A stretch of DNA of 19,213 nt, taken from NCBI GenBank assembly GCA_964649825.1, contig CAZYQW010000118.1, positions 1 through 19,213 of the forward strand. Direction: 5' to 3'. Position 1 is the first letter of the stretch, and every line of letters begins with the position of its first letter. The notes below the pieces were generated by a model. It made no database searches and was not told the DNA's origin. It saw nothing but the letters and a program-made list of their open reading frames with translations. The position numbers and the translations under genes were made by a program. Below, piece by piece: positions 1-7,075 of the stretch. Source of the stretch: CAZYQW01 sp964649825 (lineage in GTDB: Bacteria > Planctomycetota > B15-G4 > JADJEK01).

Positions 1-1
1 G

Positions 2-463
2 ATGGGCATGGTCTACGAGGCCCGCGACTCGGTGATCAACCGCACCGTCGCCCTCAAGATGATGATCCAGGGCCTGGCGGAGAACCCCGACCTGCGCGAG
101 CGCTTCATGCGCGAGGCCCAGTCCGCCGGCCGGCTCCGGCACCGCAACATCGTCACCGTCTACGACTTCGGAGCCGACGACGAGGACCGCCCGTATATCG
201 CGATGGAACTGATCGAGGGCACCGACCTCGAGCGCATCATCCAGAACCGGGAGCCACACCCGATCGCGTGGAAGCTCAGCGTGATCCGCCAGGTCTGCGA
301 GGGACTGGCTTTCGCCCATCGCGCCGGCATCGTCCACCGCGACGTCAAGCCCGCCAACATCCTCCTCGACGCTCGCGGCGACGCCAAGCTCGCCGACTTC
401 GGCATCGCCAAGCGCTTCGACGACCTCACCGAGAGCCTCACCGCGACCGGGCTCATCGTGGGC
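2..463 (+). pseudogene. Ser/Thr protein kinase fragment (N-lobe to DFG only)
   Basis: Hanks-type (PknB-like) Ser/Thr kinase, partial at both ends. The window opens inside the glycine-rich loop (MGMVYEA), so the true start lies upstream. Seen: the ATP-anchoring Lys in VALKMM, the helix-C Glu in MREAQSA, the catalytic loop HRDVKPANIL and the metal-binding DFGIAK. The frame then reads TATGLIVG, where kinases continue into T-P-x-Y-M-S-P-E, but here it changes to FLPVT, which matches the start of the downstream ABC binding protein in the same frame; UGA follows at 479-481. The activation segment after DFG and the whole C-lobe are therefore missing and this piece cannot be an active kinase. The cause may be a real deletion, or a mis-assembly at short shared sequence. 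The kinase assignment is firm; calling it a pseudogene depends on the junction being real. Confidence 0.85.
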
Positions 464-1486
464 TTCCTGCCGGTGACATGACACCTCACCTGCCCGGTCA
501 CCAGTTGGGTGACCGAACACTCCGCCGAAAAGACGTTGTTCACGTCGAAGCGGTACACCGACTGGCAGGTGATGACCGAGGATATCAACGCGGGGAAGCT
601 CGACGCGACGTTCCTGCTCGCGCCGCTCGCGATGGTGCTCGCGCGGCAAGGAACGTCCGCCGTCAAGATCGTCCATCTCGGACACCGAGACGGCACGGCG
701 CTCGTCGTGCCCACCGATTCGACGTACCGCTCCTTCGCGGACCTCAAGGGGAAGCGGATCGCGGTCCCGCACCGGTTCTCGAACCAGAAGATCCTCGTCT
801 CGCGGTTGATGGACGAGTACGGCTTCGCCGAGGACGACGTGACGACGATCGATTACCCGCCGCCCGAGATGCCGGCGGCCCTGCGCGCGGGCGCGTTCGA
901 TGCGTACATCGTCGGCGAGCCGTTCGCGGCGAAGGCGGAGAAGGACGGCTTCGGGAGGATCCTCGCGTTCACGAAGGACGTCTGGCCGAACTTCATCTCC
1001 TGCGTCCTGGTCGTCACGCAGAAGTTGATCGACACGGAGCCCGAGCTGGTGCGAGAGCTCGTGCAGGGAATCACCGCGTCGGGCCACTGGATCGACGAAG
1101 GAGACGACCGCCTGCTCGCCGGGGTCGTGACCGAGCAGGACGCGCCGCCGGAGGGAACGCGGGAACGCTCGCGGGTCGTGGTCGTACCGGATTCGTTCGG
1201 GCGCACGCCGCGCATGCAGGCCGCGCTCATCGCGGCGCGACGGGAGTATTTCTCGCAGGACCCGGAGCTCCTGAAGTGGGTCCTGACTCGCCCGGTGGAT
1301 CGCGTGCGTTACACGCAGCTCGAGCTCGCCGAGGAGGACTTCGCCGAGATCCAGCGCTATGCCGAGCGCCTCGGCTACTTCAGCTTCCGTCCGGTCACCG
1401 ACGCGGACCCGTTCGGCTTCGCGGACTACTGCGATCCCTCGTTCGAGCGGTCCGGCGTCTGGGAGCTCCCCATACAGGAGAAGTGA
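464..1486 (+). CDS. NitT/TauT-type ABC transporter substrate-binding protein with in-frame UGA (possible selenoprotein), 5' end lost
   Basis: Solute-binding component of the importer completed by the next two genes; family NMT1/SsuA/NrtA-like periplasmic binding fold. A conventional reading starts at GTG 509 and gives 325 aa, but the recognisable family sequence begins earlier, at FLPVT (464-478), crosses UGA 479-481 and goes on as HLTCPVT. Supporting segments: GKLDATFLLAPLAM, LGHRDGTALVV, DLKGKRIAVPHRFSNQ, PPPEMPAAL, GEPFAAKAE, VWPNFISCV. The signal peptide and first residues are absent because the frame runs back into the kinase fragment. From memory of close relatives, the UGA position is the first Cys of C-H-L-T-C; a hairpin right after it makes selenocysteine insertion possible (see the hairpin entry). 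Stop UGA at 1484-1486 lies 5 nt before the permease ATG. Transported substrate unknown. Alternative: pseudogene or sequencing error. Confidence 0.8.
479..515 (+). promoter_or_regulatory. Candidate bacterial SECIS element downstream of in-frame UGA
   Basis: UGA at 479-481 is followed, after 13 nt, by a perfect inverted repeat: CGGTCACC (495-502), loop AGTTG (503-507), GGTGACCG (508-515). The stem has 8 pairs, the loop 5 nt with G at its second position, and 21 nt separate the UGA from the loop. Bacterial SECIS elements are described as a stem-loop just 3' of the UGA, with a small apical loop carrying G in one of its first two positions and roughly 16-37 nt between UGA and loop; this structure satisfies those rules. 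No T-run follows, so it is not an intrinsic terminator. Function is inferred; nothing in the window encodes selA, selB, selC or selD. Confidence 0.45.
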
Positions 1487-1491
1487 CGTTC

Positions 1492-2268
1492 ATGCGGCTC
1501 GGCTCGGCCGGGCGCGGGCTCCTCGGCTTCGCGCTCCTCGTCCTCGTCTGGCACCTCGGTACGCTTGGCAACTCCGTCACGGACATTCCGGGGCCGTGGC
1601 TCACGCTTCGCGCCTTGATCGAGATCGGAGGCGCCGGCGTCCTCTGGCAGAACGTCATCGCCTCCGTCTTCCGCGTCGCGTGGGGCTTCTGCCTGGCGGC
1701 CGCGATCGGTATTCCGCTCGGCGTCGCGTTCGGCTGGCTGCCGGCCCTTCGCCAGACCTTCAATCCGGTCGTGCAAGGGTTTCGCCCGATCTCGCCGATC
1801 GCGTGGATCCCGATCACGGTGCTGGCGATCGGCAAGGGCCACCTGTTGAACGGCGACGACGAGTCCGCGATCGTCCTGATCTTCCTCTCGTCGTTCTTCC
1901 CGATCGTGACCGCCACGAACTCCGCCGTCGGATCGATCGACCAGAAGTACCTGCGGTCCGCGCGCAACTTCGGAGTGTCCGGCGTGACGCTCTTCCGCCG
2001 CGTGGTCGTCCCCGCCGCGCTTCCGCAGATCCTGACCGGGCTGCGCCTCGCGCTCGGGATCTCGTGGGTCGTGGTCGTGGCGGCCGAGATGCTCGGGGTG
2101 CAGCAGGGGCTCGGCTTCCAGATCAACATCGCGCGACAGCAGCTCCGCTACGACTACGTGGCGGCCGCGATCGTCGTCATCGCGATCATCGGCGTGATCC
2201 TCGACGGCGTGATGGCCCGCGTCGAGCACGCGACGCTCACGAAGCGCGGCCTGCGGACCCAACGATGA
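1492..2268 (+). CDS. NitT/TauT-type ABC transporter permease
   Basis: Integral membrane permease (258 aa) of the binding-protein-dependent importer, family BPD_transp_1 / SsuC-TauC-like. Hydrophobic segments are visible at the N-terminus (LLGFALLVLVW), after residue 50 (VAWGFCLAAAIGIPLGVAFGW), in the middle (AIVLIFLSSFFPIVTATNSAV) and at the end (YVAAAIVVIAIIGVILDGVM). The coupling-helix EAA-type loop is recognisable in YLRSARNFGVSG...RRVVVPAALPQILTGLRLALG, with the typical G-L-R-x-A-x-G and W-V-V-V-V-A-A-E-M-L that follow it. ATG at 1492 was chosen because AGGAG lies at 1476-1480 and the hydrophobic N-terminus starts there; the same frame is open far upstream only as a shadow. The stop overlaps the ATPase start (ATGA at 2265-2268), indicating translational coupling. 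Confidence 0.92.
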   Translation: MRLGSAGRGLLGFALLVLVWHLGTLGNSVTDIPGPWLTLRALIEIGGAGVLWQNVIASVFRVAWGFCLAAAIGIPLGVAFGWLPALRQTFNPVVQGFRPISPIAWIPITVLAIGKGHLLNGDDESAIVLIFLSSFFPIVTATNSAVGSIDQKYLRSARNFGVSGVTLFRRVVVPAALPQILTGLRLALGISWVVVVAAEMLGVQQGLGFQINIARQQLRYDYVAAAIVVIAIIGVILDGVMARVEHATLTKRGLRTQR

Positions 2269-3041
2269 CGGACTCGGCCCCTCCCTCCTCCGTGACGAAG
2301 ATCCGCGTCGAACGCGTCCACAAGTCGTTCTCGACCAAGAAGGACGACGTGCACGTCCTCGACGACGTCTCGCTCGAGATCCGCGACACCGAGTTCATCG
2401 CGATCGTCGGGCCGTCCGGATGCGGCAAGTCGACTCTCCTGAACTGCATGGCCGGCTTCGAGCCGATCACGAGCGGGTCGATCACGATCGATGGAAAGCC
2501 CGTGGACAGGCCGTCGCCGAAGCGCGTCTTCGTGTTCCAGGAGACGGGGATCTTCCCCTGGTTCTCGGTCTGGGACAACATCGGCTTCGGACTCCGCGAC
2601 ATGTCGTTCGAGCAGAAGCACGAGATCGTGATGAAGTACGTGCGGCTCGTCGCACTCGACGGGTTCGAGAAGGCGTTCCCGTCCGAGCTGTCCGGCGGCA
2701 TGAAGCAGCGCGTCGAGTTCGCCCGCGCGCTCGCCGTCGATCCCGACGTGCTCTACCTGGACGAGCCGTTCGGCGCGCTCGACGCGTTCACGCGCCTCGA
2801 GATGCGACGCGAGATCGTGCGCATCTGGCAGCAGACGCGCAAGACCTGCATCCTGGTCACGCACGACGTCGACGAGGCGATCGAGCTGGCGGACCGCGTC
2901 GCCGTGATGACCCGCCGCCCGGCGCGGATCCAGGAGGTGCTCGACAATCCGCTCCCTCACCCGCGCGACCCCGACGCGCGCGAGTACCGCGCGATCAAGA
3001 ACCGGATCTTCGAGATCCTCGGCGTGGAACGGACGGTGTAG
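2265..3041 (+). CDS. NitT/TauT-type ABC transporter ATP-binding protein
   Basis: Cytoplasmic ATPase (258 aa) that powers the importer. All ABC motifs are intact: Walker A GPSGCGKST (49-57), Q-loop VFQETGIFPW (Q92), signature LSGGMKQRV (142-150), Walker B VLYLDEPF (162-169), D-loop ALDA (171-174) and switch His in VTHDVDEA (H200). The FPWF after the Q-loop, D-E-P-F-G-A-L-D-A-F-T-R and the V-T-H-D-V-D-E-A-x-x-L-A-D-R segment are typical of the SsuB/TauB/NrtC-D group that transports sulfonates, nitrate, bicarbonate or pyrimidine precursors; substrate cannot be read from the ATPase. Length is normal for the group. It is the last gene of the operon and overlaps the permease by 4 nt. Confidence 0.95.
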   Translation: MTDSAPPSSVTKIRVERVHKSFSTKKDDVHVLDDVSLEIRDTEFIAIVGPSGCGKSTLLNCMAGFEPITSGSITIDGKPVDRPSPKRVFVFQETGIFPWFSVWDNIGFGLRDMSFEQKHEIVMKYVRLVALDGFEKAFPSELSGGMKQRVEFARALAVDPDVLYLDEPFGALDAFTRLEMRREIVRIWQQTRKTCILVTHDVDEAIELADRVAVMTRRPARIQEVLDNPLPHPRDPDAREYRAIKNRIFEILGVERTV

Positions 3042-3161
3042 ACGTCCACGCGACCCGGACGACCGACCCGGCGCCGCCGCCGATTCTCTCTCGCGCCTGG
3101 ACGTGGATGCACCCCCTCGTGCGCCCGCCCGTTCCGGAAATCGGATCCGTCGCCGCTCGGT

Positions 3162-3167
3162 TAGACT
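3162..3167 (+). promoter_or_regulatory. Putative -10 box (TAGACT)
   Basis: TAGACT stands in the only gene-free gap upstream of the 3287 gene, about 54 nt before the small ORF at 3216. No good -35 box is seen 16-18 nt upstream. It resembles the TAGAAT box upstream of the 14942-17656 minus-strand gene. Assigned by eye only. Confidence 0.3.
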
Positions 3168-3215
3168 ACGGGTCCATGGCCGCCGAACGGTCGGCTGGAA
3201 TCGAAAGGAACGAGC

Positions 3216-3290
3216 ATGCGACGTCCGCCGGCGCCGGCTGATCCGCGCCACGAGCTTCGATCGCTCTCGAGCGAGTCGGATTCGCGATGA
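3216..3290 (+). CDS. Possible 24-aa leader ORF coupled to the next gene
   Basis: ATG 3216 is preceded by a good Shine-Dalgarno (AAAGGAA, 3204-3210) at ordinary spacing, reads MRRPPAPADP then RHELRSLSSESDSR, and stops at UGA 3288-3290, which overlaps the ATG of the following gene (ATGA, 3287-3290). The following gene has no clear Shine-Dalgarno of its own, so this mini-ORF may deliver ribosomes to it by re-initiation. No homology is recognised and the peptide need not have a function. Alternative: chance ORF in GC-rich DNA. Confidence 0.3.
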   Translation: MRRPPAPADPRHELRSLSSESDSR

Positions 3291-4510
3291 CGACGGCGGC
3301 CCTGCGGCGTCGCTGGCTGGCCTTCCTCCTCCTCGCCGTCGCGGCGGCCGCGATGGTCTGGCTCCTCGCCGGCGACGCGCTCGACGGTGACGCCCCGACG
3401 CGCTCCGAACCCGCCGCCTCCCCCCGGACGCCGCCGCCCTCGACGCCGGATGCCGGCGCCGACGCGCCGTCAGCCGCCGGCTCGACGCCGGCGCGCGAGG
3501 TCCAGCCGGAGGTCGCCGCCGCGCCGAACGCGGCCGCGGAAGCGCCGATGCTGCGCGGGCGCGTCACGCAGGGCCGCGGGCCGACGAGCCGCGTCAACGT
3601 CCGGCTCTACCGGCACGTCGAGCGCGACGCGGACGCGGGTGCGGTCCTCCTCGGCGACGCGTACGCGGTCCGCCGCGCCAACTCCTTCACGAGCGGGTGG
3701 ACGACGACGACGGCGCTCGACGGATCGTTCCAGTTCAAGCGCACCGAGCCGGGCCGCTACGACGTGTCCGTGCTCAAGGGGCCGACCGTCTTCGCGACGA
3801 TCGCCGGCGTCGAGCTGATGCTCGGCGCGACGCACGACGTGACGATCGACCTGCCGCCCGAGGGGGGAATCCGCGGGCGGCTCGTCGGCCCGTCTTCCAC
3901 CAACCTGAATGAGCTCCGCGTGCGCGTCGTCCCGACCGCGCTCGCGAACGACGTCGTGCTCGACGATCCGACCGCGACCCCGGCCGGCCGTGCCTTTCCC
4001 GACGCGTTCGGCTGGTTCATCGCCAGCGGCGTGCGCGCCGGGCCGGCGACGGTGTGGTTGGAGCTCCCGAACCGGCCGGTGAACGAGTCATCTGCTCCCC
4101 TCGCCGTGCTGAACGGCTTCGCGCCGTTCCTGGCGATCGATGTCGCCACGATCGATGTCAAGGCGAACGCAGTCCTGGACGTCGAGATCGACGTGTCCCG
4201 GCACCTACCCGGTCGCCTCTCGGTCACCGTCGAAGGCGAGGCCTCGGGCGTGCGATCGCTCGACCTCGTCCTCCAGGTCGAACGTCTCGGAGGATCGCCG
4301 GCCCCCGACGTCGCCGTTCCGCTCGGCCGTCGCGACCGGGCCGACGTCGGTCCGCTCGCCCCCGGGGACTGGCGCGTCGCGCTCGTCGACGGGGGCGGCT
4401 CCTGGATGCCCTGGCCTCCAACCGTGATCACCATCGTGCCCTGCGTGACGACACGGCTGGCGATCACCCCGCCGCTCGCCACCCCCGCCCCCGCCTCGAA
4501 GGATCCGTGA
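3287..4510 (+). CDS. Membrane-anchored carboxypeptidase-regulatory-like domain protein
   Basis: Unnamed 407-aa protein. Residues 9-28 (WLAFLLLAVAAAAMVWLLAG) form one membrane helix after a short Arg-containing N-terminus, so the rest is probably outside the cytoplasmic membrane. Residues 30-88 are a Pro/Ala/Ser-rich linker. From about residue 89 there are repeated beta modules: LRGRVTQGRG...NVRLYRHV, LDGSFQFKRTEPGRYDVSVLKG and GGIRGRLVG, later LPGRLSVTVEGE and LAPGDWRVALVDG. The G-R-V / D-G-S-F-x-F / P-G-x-Y-x-V-x-V pattern is typical of carboxypeptidase-regulatory-like (Ig-like) domains, used for binding or spacing and common in planctomycetes. No catalytic motif is seen. The start is supported by the ATGA overlap with the small ORF in front. 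It stands alone between the ABC operon and a broken HD-GYP gene. Confidence 0.8.
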   Translation: MTTAALRRRWLAFLLLAVAAAAMVWLLAGDALDGDAPTRSEPAASPRTPPPSTPDAGADAPSAAGSTPAREVQPEVAAAPNAAAEAPMLRGRVTQGRGPTSRVNVRLYRHVERDADAGAVLLGDAYAVRRANSFTSGWTTTTALDGSFQFKRTEPGRYDVSVLKGPTVFATIAGVELMLGATHDVTIDLPPEGGIRGRLVGPSSTNLNELRVRVVPTALANDVVLDDPTATPAGRAFPDAFGWFIASGVRAGPATVWLELPNRPVNESSAPLAVLNGFAPFLAIDVATIDVKANAVLDVEIDVSRHLPGRLSVTVEGEASGVRSLDLVLQVERLGGSPAPDVAVPLGRRDRADVGPLAPGDWRVALVDGGGSWMPWPPTVITIVPCVTTRLAITPPLATPAPASKDP

Positions 4511-4546
4511 ACCCGCGGCCGTGACCGGCGCGCGGCGCCTCCGGCG

Positions 4547-5147
4547 TCAGATCCCCAGGAGCGTCGGGGCGCGCGTCTCGGACCGCACGACGACCCGGTC
4601 GACGCCGCCCGGCGGGCGGCGCAGGTCGACGAGACGGCGATCGAGCACGGCGAGCTCCGCGCCGTCCGGCGTGGTCTCGATCTCCACGCGTGGACGCTCG
4701 GGGCGATCCGTCTGGGCGTCCACCCGTGCCATCTCGCCGGTCTGGAGCTGGACGCGGCTGCCGGTCGGGAACAGGCCGTTCACCGCGATGAAGCGTCGCA
4801 GCATCGGCGGCAGGAGGTGGTCGCCCATTTCCACCATGATGCGGTAGGCGCGTACCGTCGACATCGCGTCCTTGTAGGGGCGCGGACCGCTCCTCGAGTC
4901 CGCTGATCCGCGCCGCCAGCTCCGGATCCGCGTCGAGCTGTTCACGATCTCGCGCCGCGTCGCGGTCGCCCACTGGGTGACGTTCGGATCACCCGGAGCG
5001 GAGCGCGCGCCTGCCGGACAACAGCTCGTTCGCGCTCGCGGCCACCCGCTCGTTCGTGGGCGGGAGAAGCGAGAGGTTCTTGGTGAACTGACTCCATCGC
5101 CGAACCATCGCTTCGACGCCGGTGACGGAGGCGGGGATCGTCTTCAT
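4547..5147 (-). pseudogene. Broken HD-GYP-type phosphodiesterase gene
   Basis: Read on the minus strand from ATG 5147, a 52-aa frame begins MKTIPASVTGVEAMVRRWSQ and ends ...ANELLSGRRALRSG at UGA (4989-4991). The same frame continues after the stop with coding-like sequence (GDRDAARDREQLDADPEL, then AARISGLEER) until about 4890. There the recognisable sequence shifts frame to RPYKDAMSTVRAYRIMVEMGDH...LRRFIAVNGLFPTGSRVQLQTGEMARV...RPRVEIETTPDG, the characteristic tail of HD-GYP cyclic-di-GMP phosphodiesterases, ending at UGA 4547. The HD and GYP catalytic segments are absent, so the gene has lost its core and carries a stop and a frameshift. The tail is firmly recognised; the N-terminal assignment to the same gene is an inference from frame and position. 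Alternative: two short expressed fragments or assembly errors. Confidence 0.6.
4989..5147 (-). CDS. Short ORF (52 aa), N-terminal remnant of the broken HD-GYP gene
   Basis: This is the only complete reading frame in the 5' part of the broken gene. It starts at ATG 5147 and stops at UGA 4989-4991; a purine stretch (GAGAAAAGG) lies upstream of the ATG on the minus strand. It encodes an amphipathic helical peptide with the segment NLSLLPPTNERVAASANEL. That resembles the short helical lead-in before the HD domain in some planctomycete HD-GYP proteins (from memory, weak). No membrane segment or catalytic motif is present. It could still be translated as a small protein; otherwise it is simply the surviving start of the pseudogene. 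Confidence 0.35.
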   Translation of the reverse strand: MKTIPASVTGVEAMVRRWSQFTKNLSLLPPTNERVAASANELLSGRRALRSG

Positions 5148-5335
5148 TCGCCACGTAGGCCTTTTCTCTACCGCGCTCGCCCTCCCCTGATCGGTATCCG
5201 CGCGCCCTATCTGAAGATCGGAACGCTCCCCGCGATGACCGCGATGAACGGCCGCGACGAACTTCGACTCGCGACCTCAACTTCGGCCGGCCGCCGGTTC
5301 GAAAGAAGAAGAGTGCAAACCGCCTGGTCCGATCG

Positions 5336-7075
5336 ATGATCCAAGCCACGAAGCCCGAACGACTCGGCGACCTCCTGCTCGAGGCCGGCGAGATCTCGCC
5401 GGACGAGCTCGCCGCGGCCCTCAGGGTGGCCCAACGCGACGGCATTCATCTCGGCCAGGCCCTGATCCACATCGGCGTCATGGACGAGAACGCCATCGCC
5501 GCCGCGCTCGATCGCCAGGGGAAGATCCCGTGCATCCGGCTCTATCCACCGATCATCGAGCCCGCGACGGCGAGACGGCTCGACCGCGCATCGTGGATCG
5601 ACCTGGATGCGATCGCCGTCAACGAGATCGGGGGTGTGGTCACCGTTGCGATGGCCGATCCCAAGAACCTCGTCGCAATCGACGCGATCTCACGGGCGTT
5701 GCGCGGTCGGATCTTTCCCGTGTTCGCGGAGAGAACGGCGATCCTCGAGTGCATCGACGCGCTCTGCCGCGATCCGTGGCAGGAGACCAACGTCGCGGGC
5801 CGAGTCGGACCGCCCGGCGCCTCGCACATCGATGCGCCCGCGGTGGAACGCGAGGAGACCCGCCCCGAGGACGGTTCGAGCACGCTCGCGCCGCCGCCGG
5901 TCGCGGCCACGGCCCCGACCACGGCCGCCGGCTCCGGCGACTCTCCCGAGCAGACGTTCACGGAGCTGATCCGAAAGTGCCACCTGCGGGGCGCGACGTG
6001 CATTCACCTCGACTCCAGCGACGACGGGTTCCGCGCGCGGCTCCGAGTGGACGGACGGCTGGTCGAGTTCTTCCGCCTCAGCCAGACGTGGGCGAAGCCG
6101 ACGTTCGCCCACATCCAGCGGCTCGTCCACGAGGCCGACCTCGGCGACGAGATCTCGCGCGAGGGCCGCGTACGACTGGACGTCGGCCACGGCCTGATCT
6201 GCGAGCTGATGGTCGTCATCCCCAACGGCGCGAACGATGACCAGGCGGTGATCCACCTGATCGAAGCGCCCGACTGGACCAGCCCCTGGCAGGCGATGGG
6301 CGACGAAGGGGACGAGCTCACGCGCGTCCTCCGCGAGGGCTACGGGCTCATCCTGCTGTCGTCGCCGACTTCGGTCGGGCTGGACGGCGCGTTGACCTGC
6401 GCCGTTCGATCGTTATCGCGCGACCGTGCGCGCCGGGTCGCGGTCGTGCGGCTGCGAAAAGGGGACGACGCGCCGCTTGCGTTGCGGGAGCGCCTTCACC
6501 GCTGCGTCGCCGAGGACTCGGACACGGTCGTGATCCGCGACCCGCTGGACGATCCGTCGTCGACCGGCGACATCGTCCGCGCCGCGATGGGCGGCCAGCT
6601 CGTGCTCGCCGCGCTGGCCGCGCCGGACGCGGCCGCCGCGACCCAGGTGCTGCGGACCTTCGGTGTCGAGAGCTCGGTGATCGCCGGGGTCCTGCGCGCG
6701 GTCGTCGCGAAAGGCAGCGTCCGCCGCCTCTGCGATGATTGCCGCGAACCGGCCATGTCGGCGGACCCGCGCGATCTCGCCCGCCTCGGACTGCCGCCGA
6801 ATCTCCCGACGTTCACCAGCGCCGGCTGCGACGCGTGCGATCGCTCCGGCTCGCGGGGCCGCGTCGAGCTGACCGAGATCCTGCGCATCGAGCGCGACAT
6901 CGCGGACGTCGTTCGCGGCGGCGGCGACGCCGAGGCGGTCCGATCGGCGGCGGAGCGCGCCGGCGTCCACACCGCCCGGCGCCAGGCGATCCGCCTGATC
7001 GAGCCTGGGATCACGAGCCTCGAGGCGGCGCTCGCGTGCGCCCGCCAAGACCACCACGGAGGTCCGACGGCATGA
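5336..7075 (+). CDS. GspE/PilB-like protein with degenerate ATPase site (pseudo-ATPase)
   Basis: 579 aa with the layout of a type II secretion / type IV pilus assembly ATPase. Residues 10-60 (LGDLLLEAGEISPDELAAAL...LGQALIHIGVM) are the MshE/GspE N-terminal domain, which in relatives can bind cyclic di-GMP. Residues 155-205 are a low-complexity linker. Residues 206-310 match the N2 domain (ATCIHLDSSDDGFRARLRVDGRL). The C-terminal domain keeps both zinc-type pairs, C466-x2-C469 and C498-x2-C501, and the R-A-A-M-G-G-Q-L-V-L segment. The Walker A equivalent (342-350) reads SSPTSVGLD, with Leu and Asp in place of Lys-Thr; the Walker B G-E-x-R-D is not present in that form, and the His box S-T-L-H-T-N-D-A reads AALAAPDA. 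ATP hydrolysis is therefore unlikely; a binding or scaffold role is inferred. Its stop overlaps the next ATG. Function otherwise unknown. Confidence 0.85.
   Translation: MIQATKPERLGDLLLEAGEISPDELAAALRVAQRDGIHLGQALIHIGVMDENAIAAALDRQGKIPCIRLYPPIIEPATARRLDRASWIDLDAIAVNEIGGVVTVAMADPKNLVAIDAISRALRGRIFPVFAERTAILECIDALCRDPWQETNVAGRVGPPGASHIDAPAVEREETRPEDGSSTLAPPPVAATAPTTAAGSGDSPEQTFTELIRKCHLRGATCIHLDSSDDGFRARLRVDGRLVEFFRLSQTWAKPTFAHIQRLVHEADLGDEISREGRVRLDVGHGLICELMVVIPNGANDDQAVIHLIEAPDWTSPWQAMGDEGDELTRVLREGYGLILLSSPTSVGLDGALTCAVRSLSRDRARRVAVVRLRKGDDAPLALRERLHRCVAEDSDTVVIRDPLDDPSSTGDIVRAAMGGQLVLAALAAPDAAAATQVLRTFGVESSVIAGVLRAVVAKGSVRRLCDDCREPAMSADPRDLARLGLPPNLPTFTSAGCDACDRSGSRGRVELTEILRIERDIADVVRGGGDAEAVRSAAERAGVHTARRQAIRLIEPGITSLEAALACARQDHHGGPTA

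Noticed and set aside
268..1491. Upstream extension of the permease frame
   Set aside because: Sequence before 1492 is Arg/Pro-rich and overlaps the kinase and the binding protein in another frame; the permease has its own ribosome site and start at 1492.
3042..3104. Inverted repeat ACGTCCA (3042-3048) / TGGACGT (3098-3104) as terminator of the ABC operon
   Set aside because: Stem of only 7 bp with a long loop and no T-run; too weak for an intrinsic terminator.
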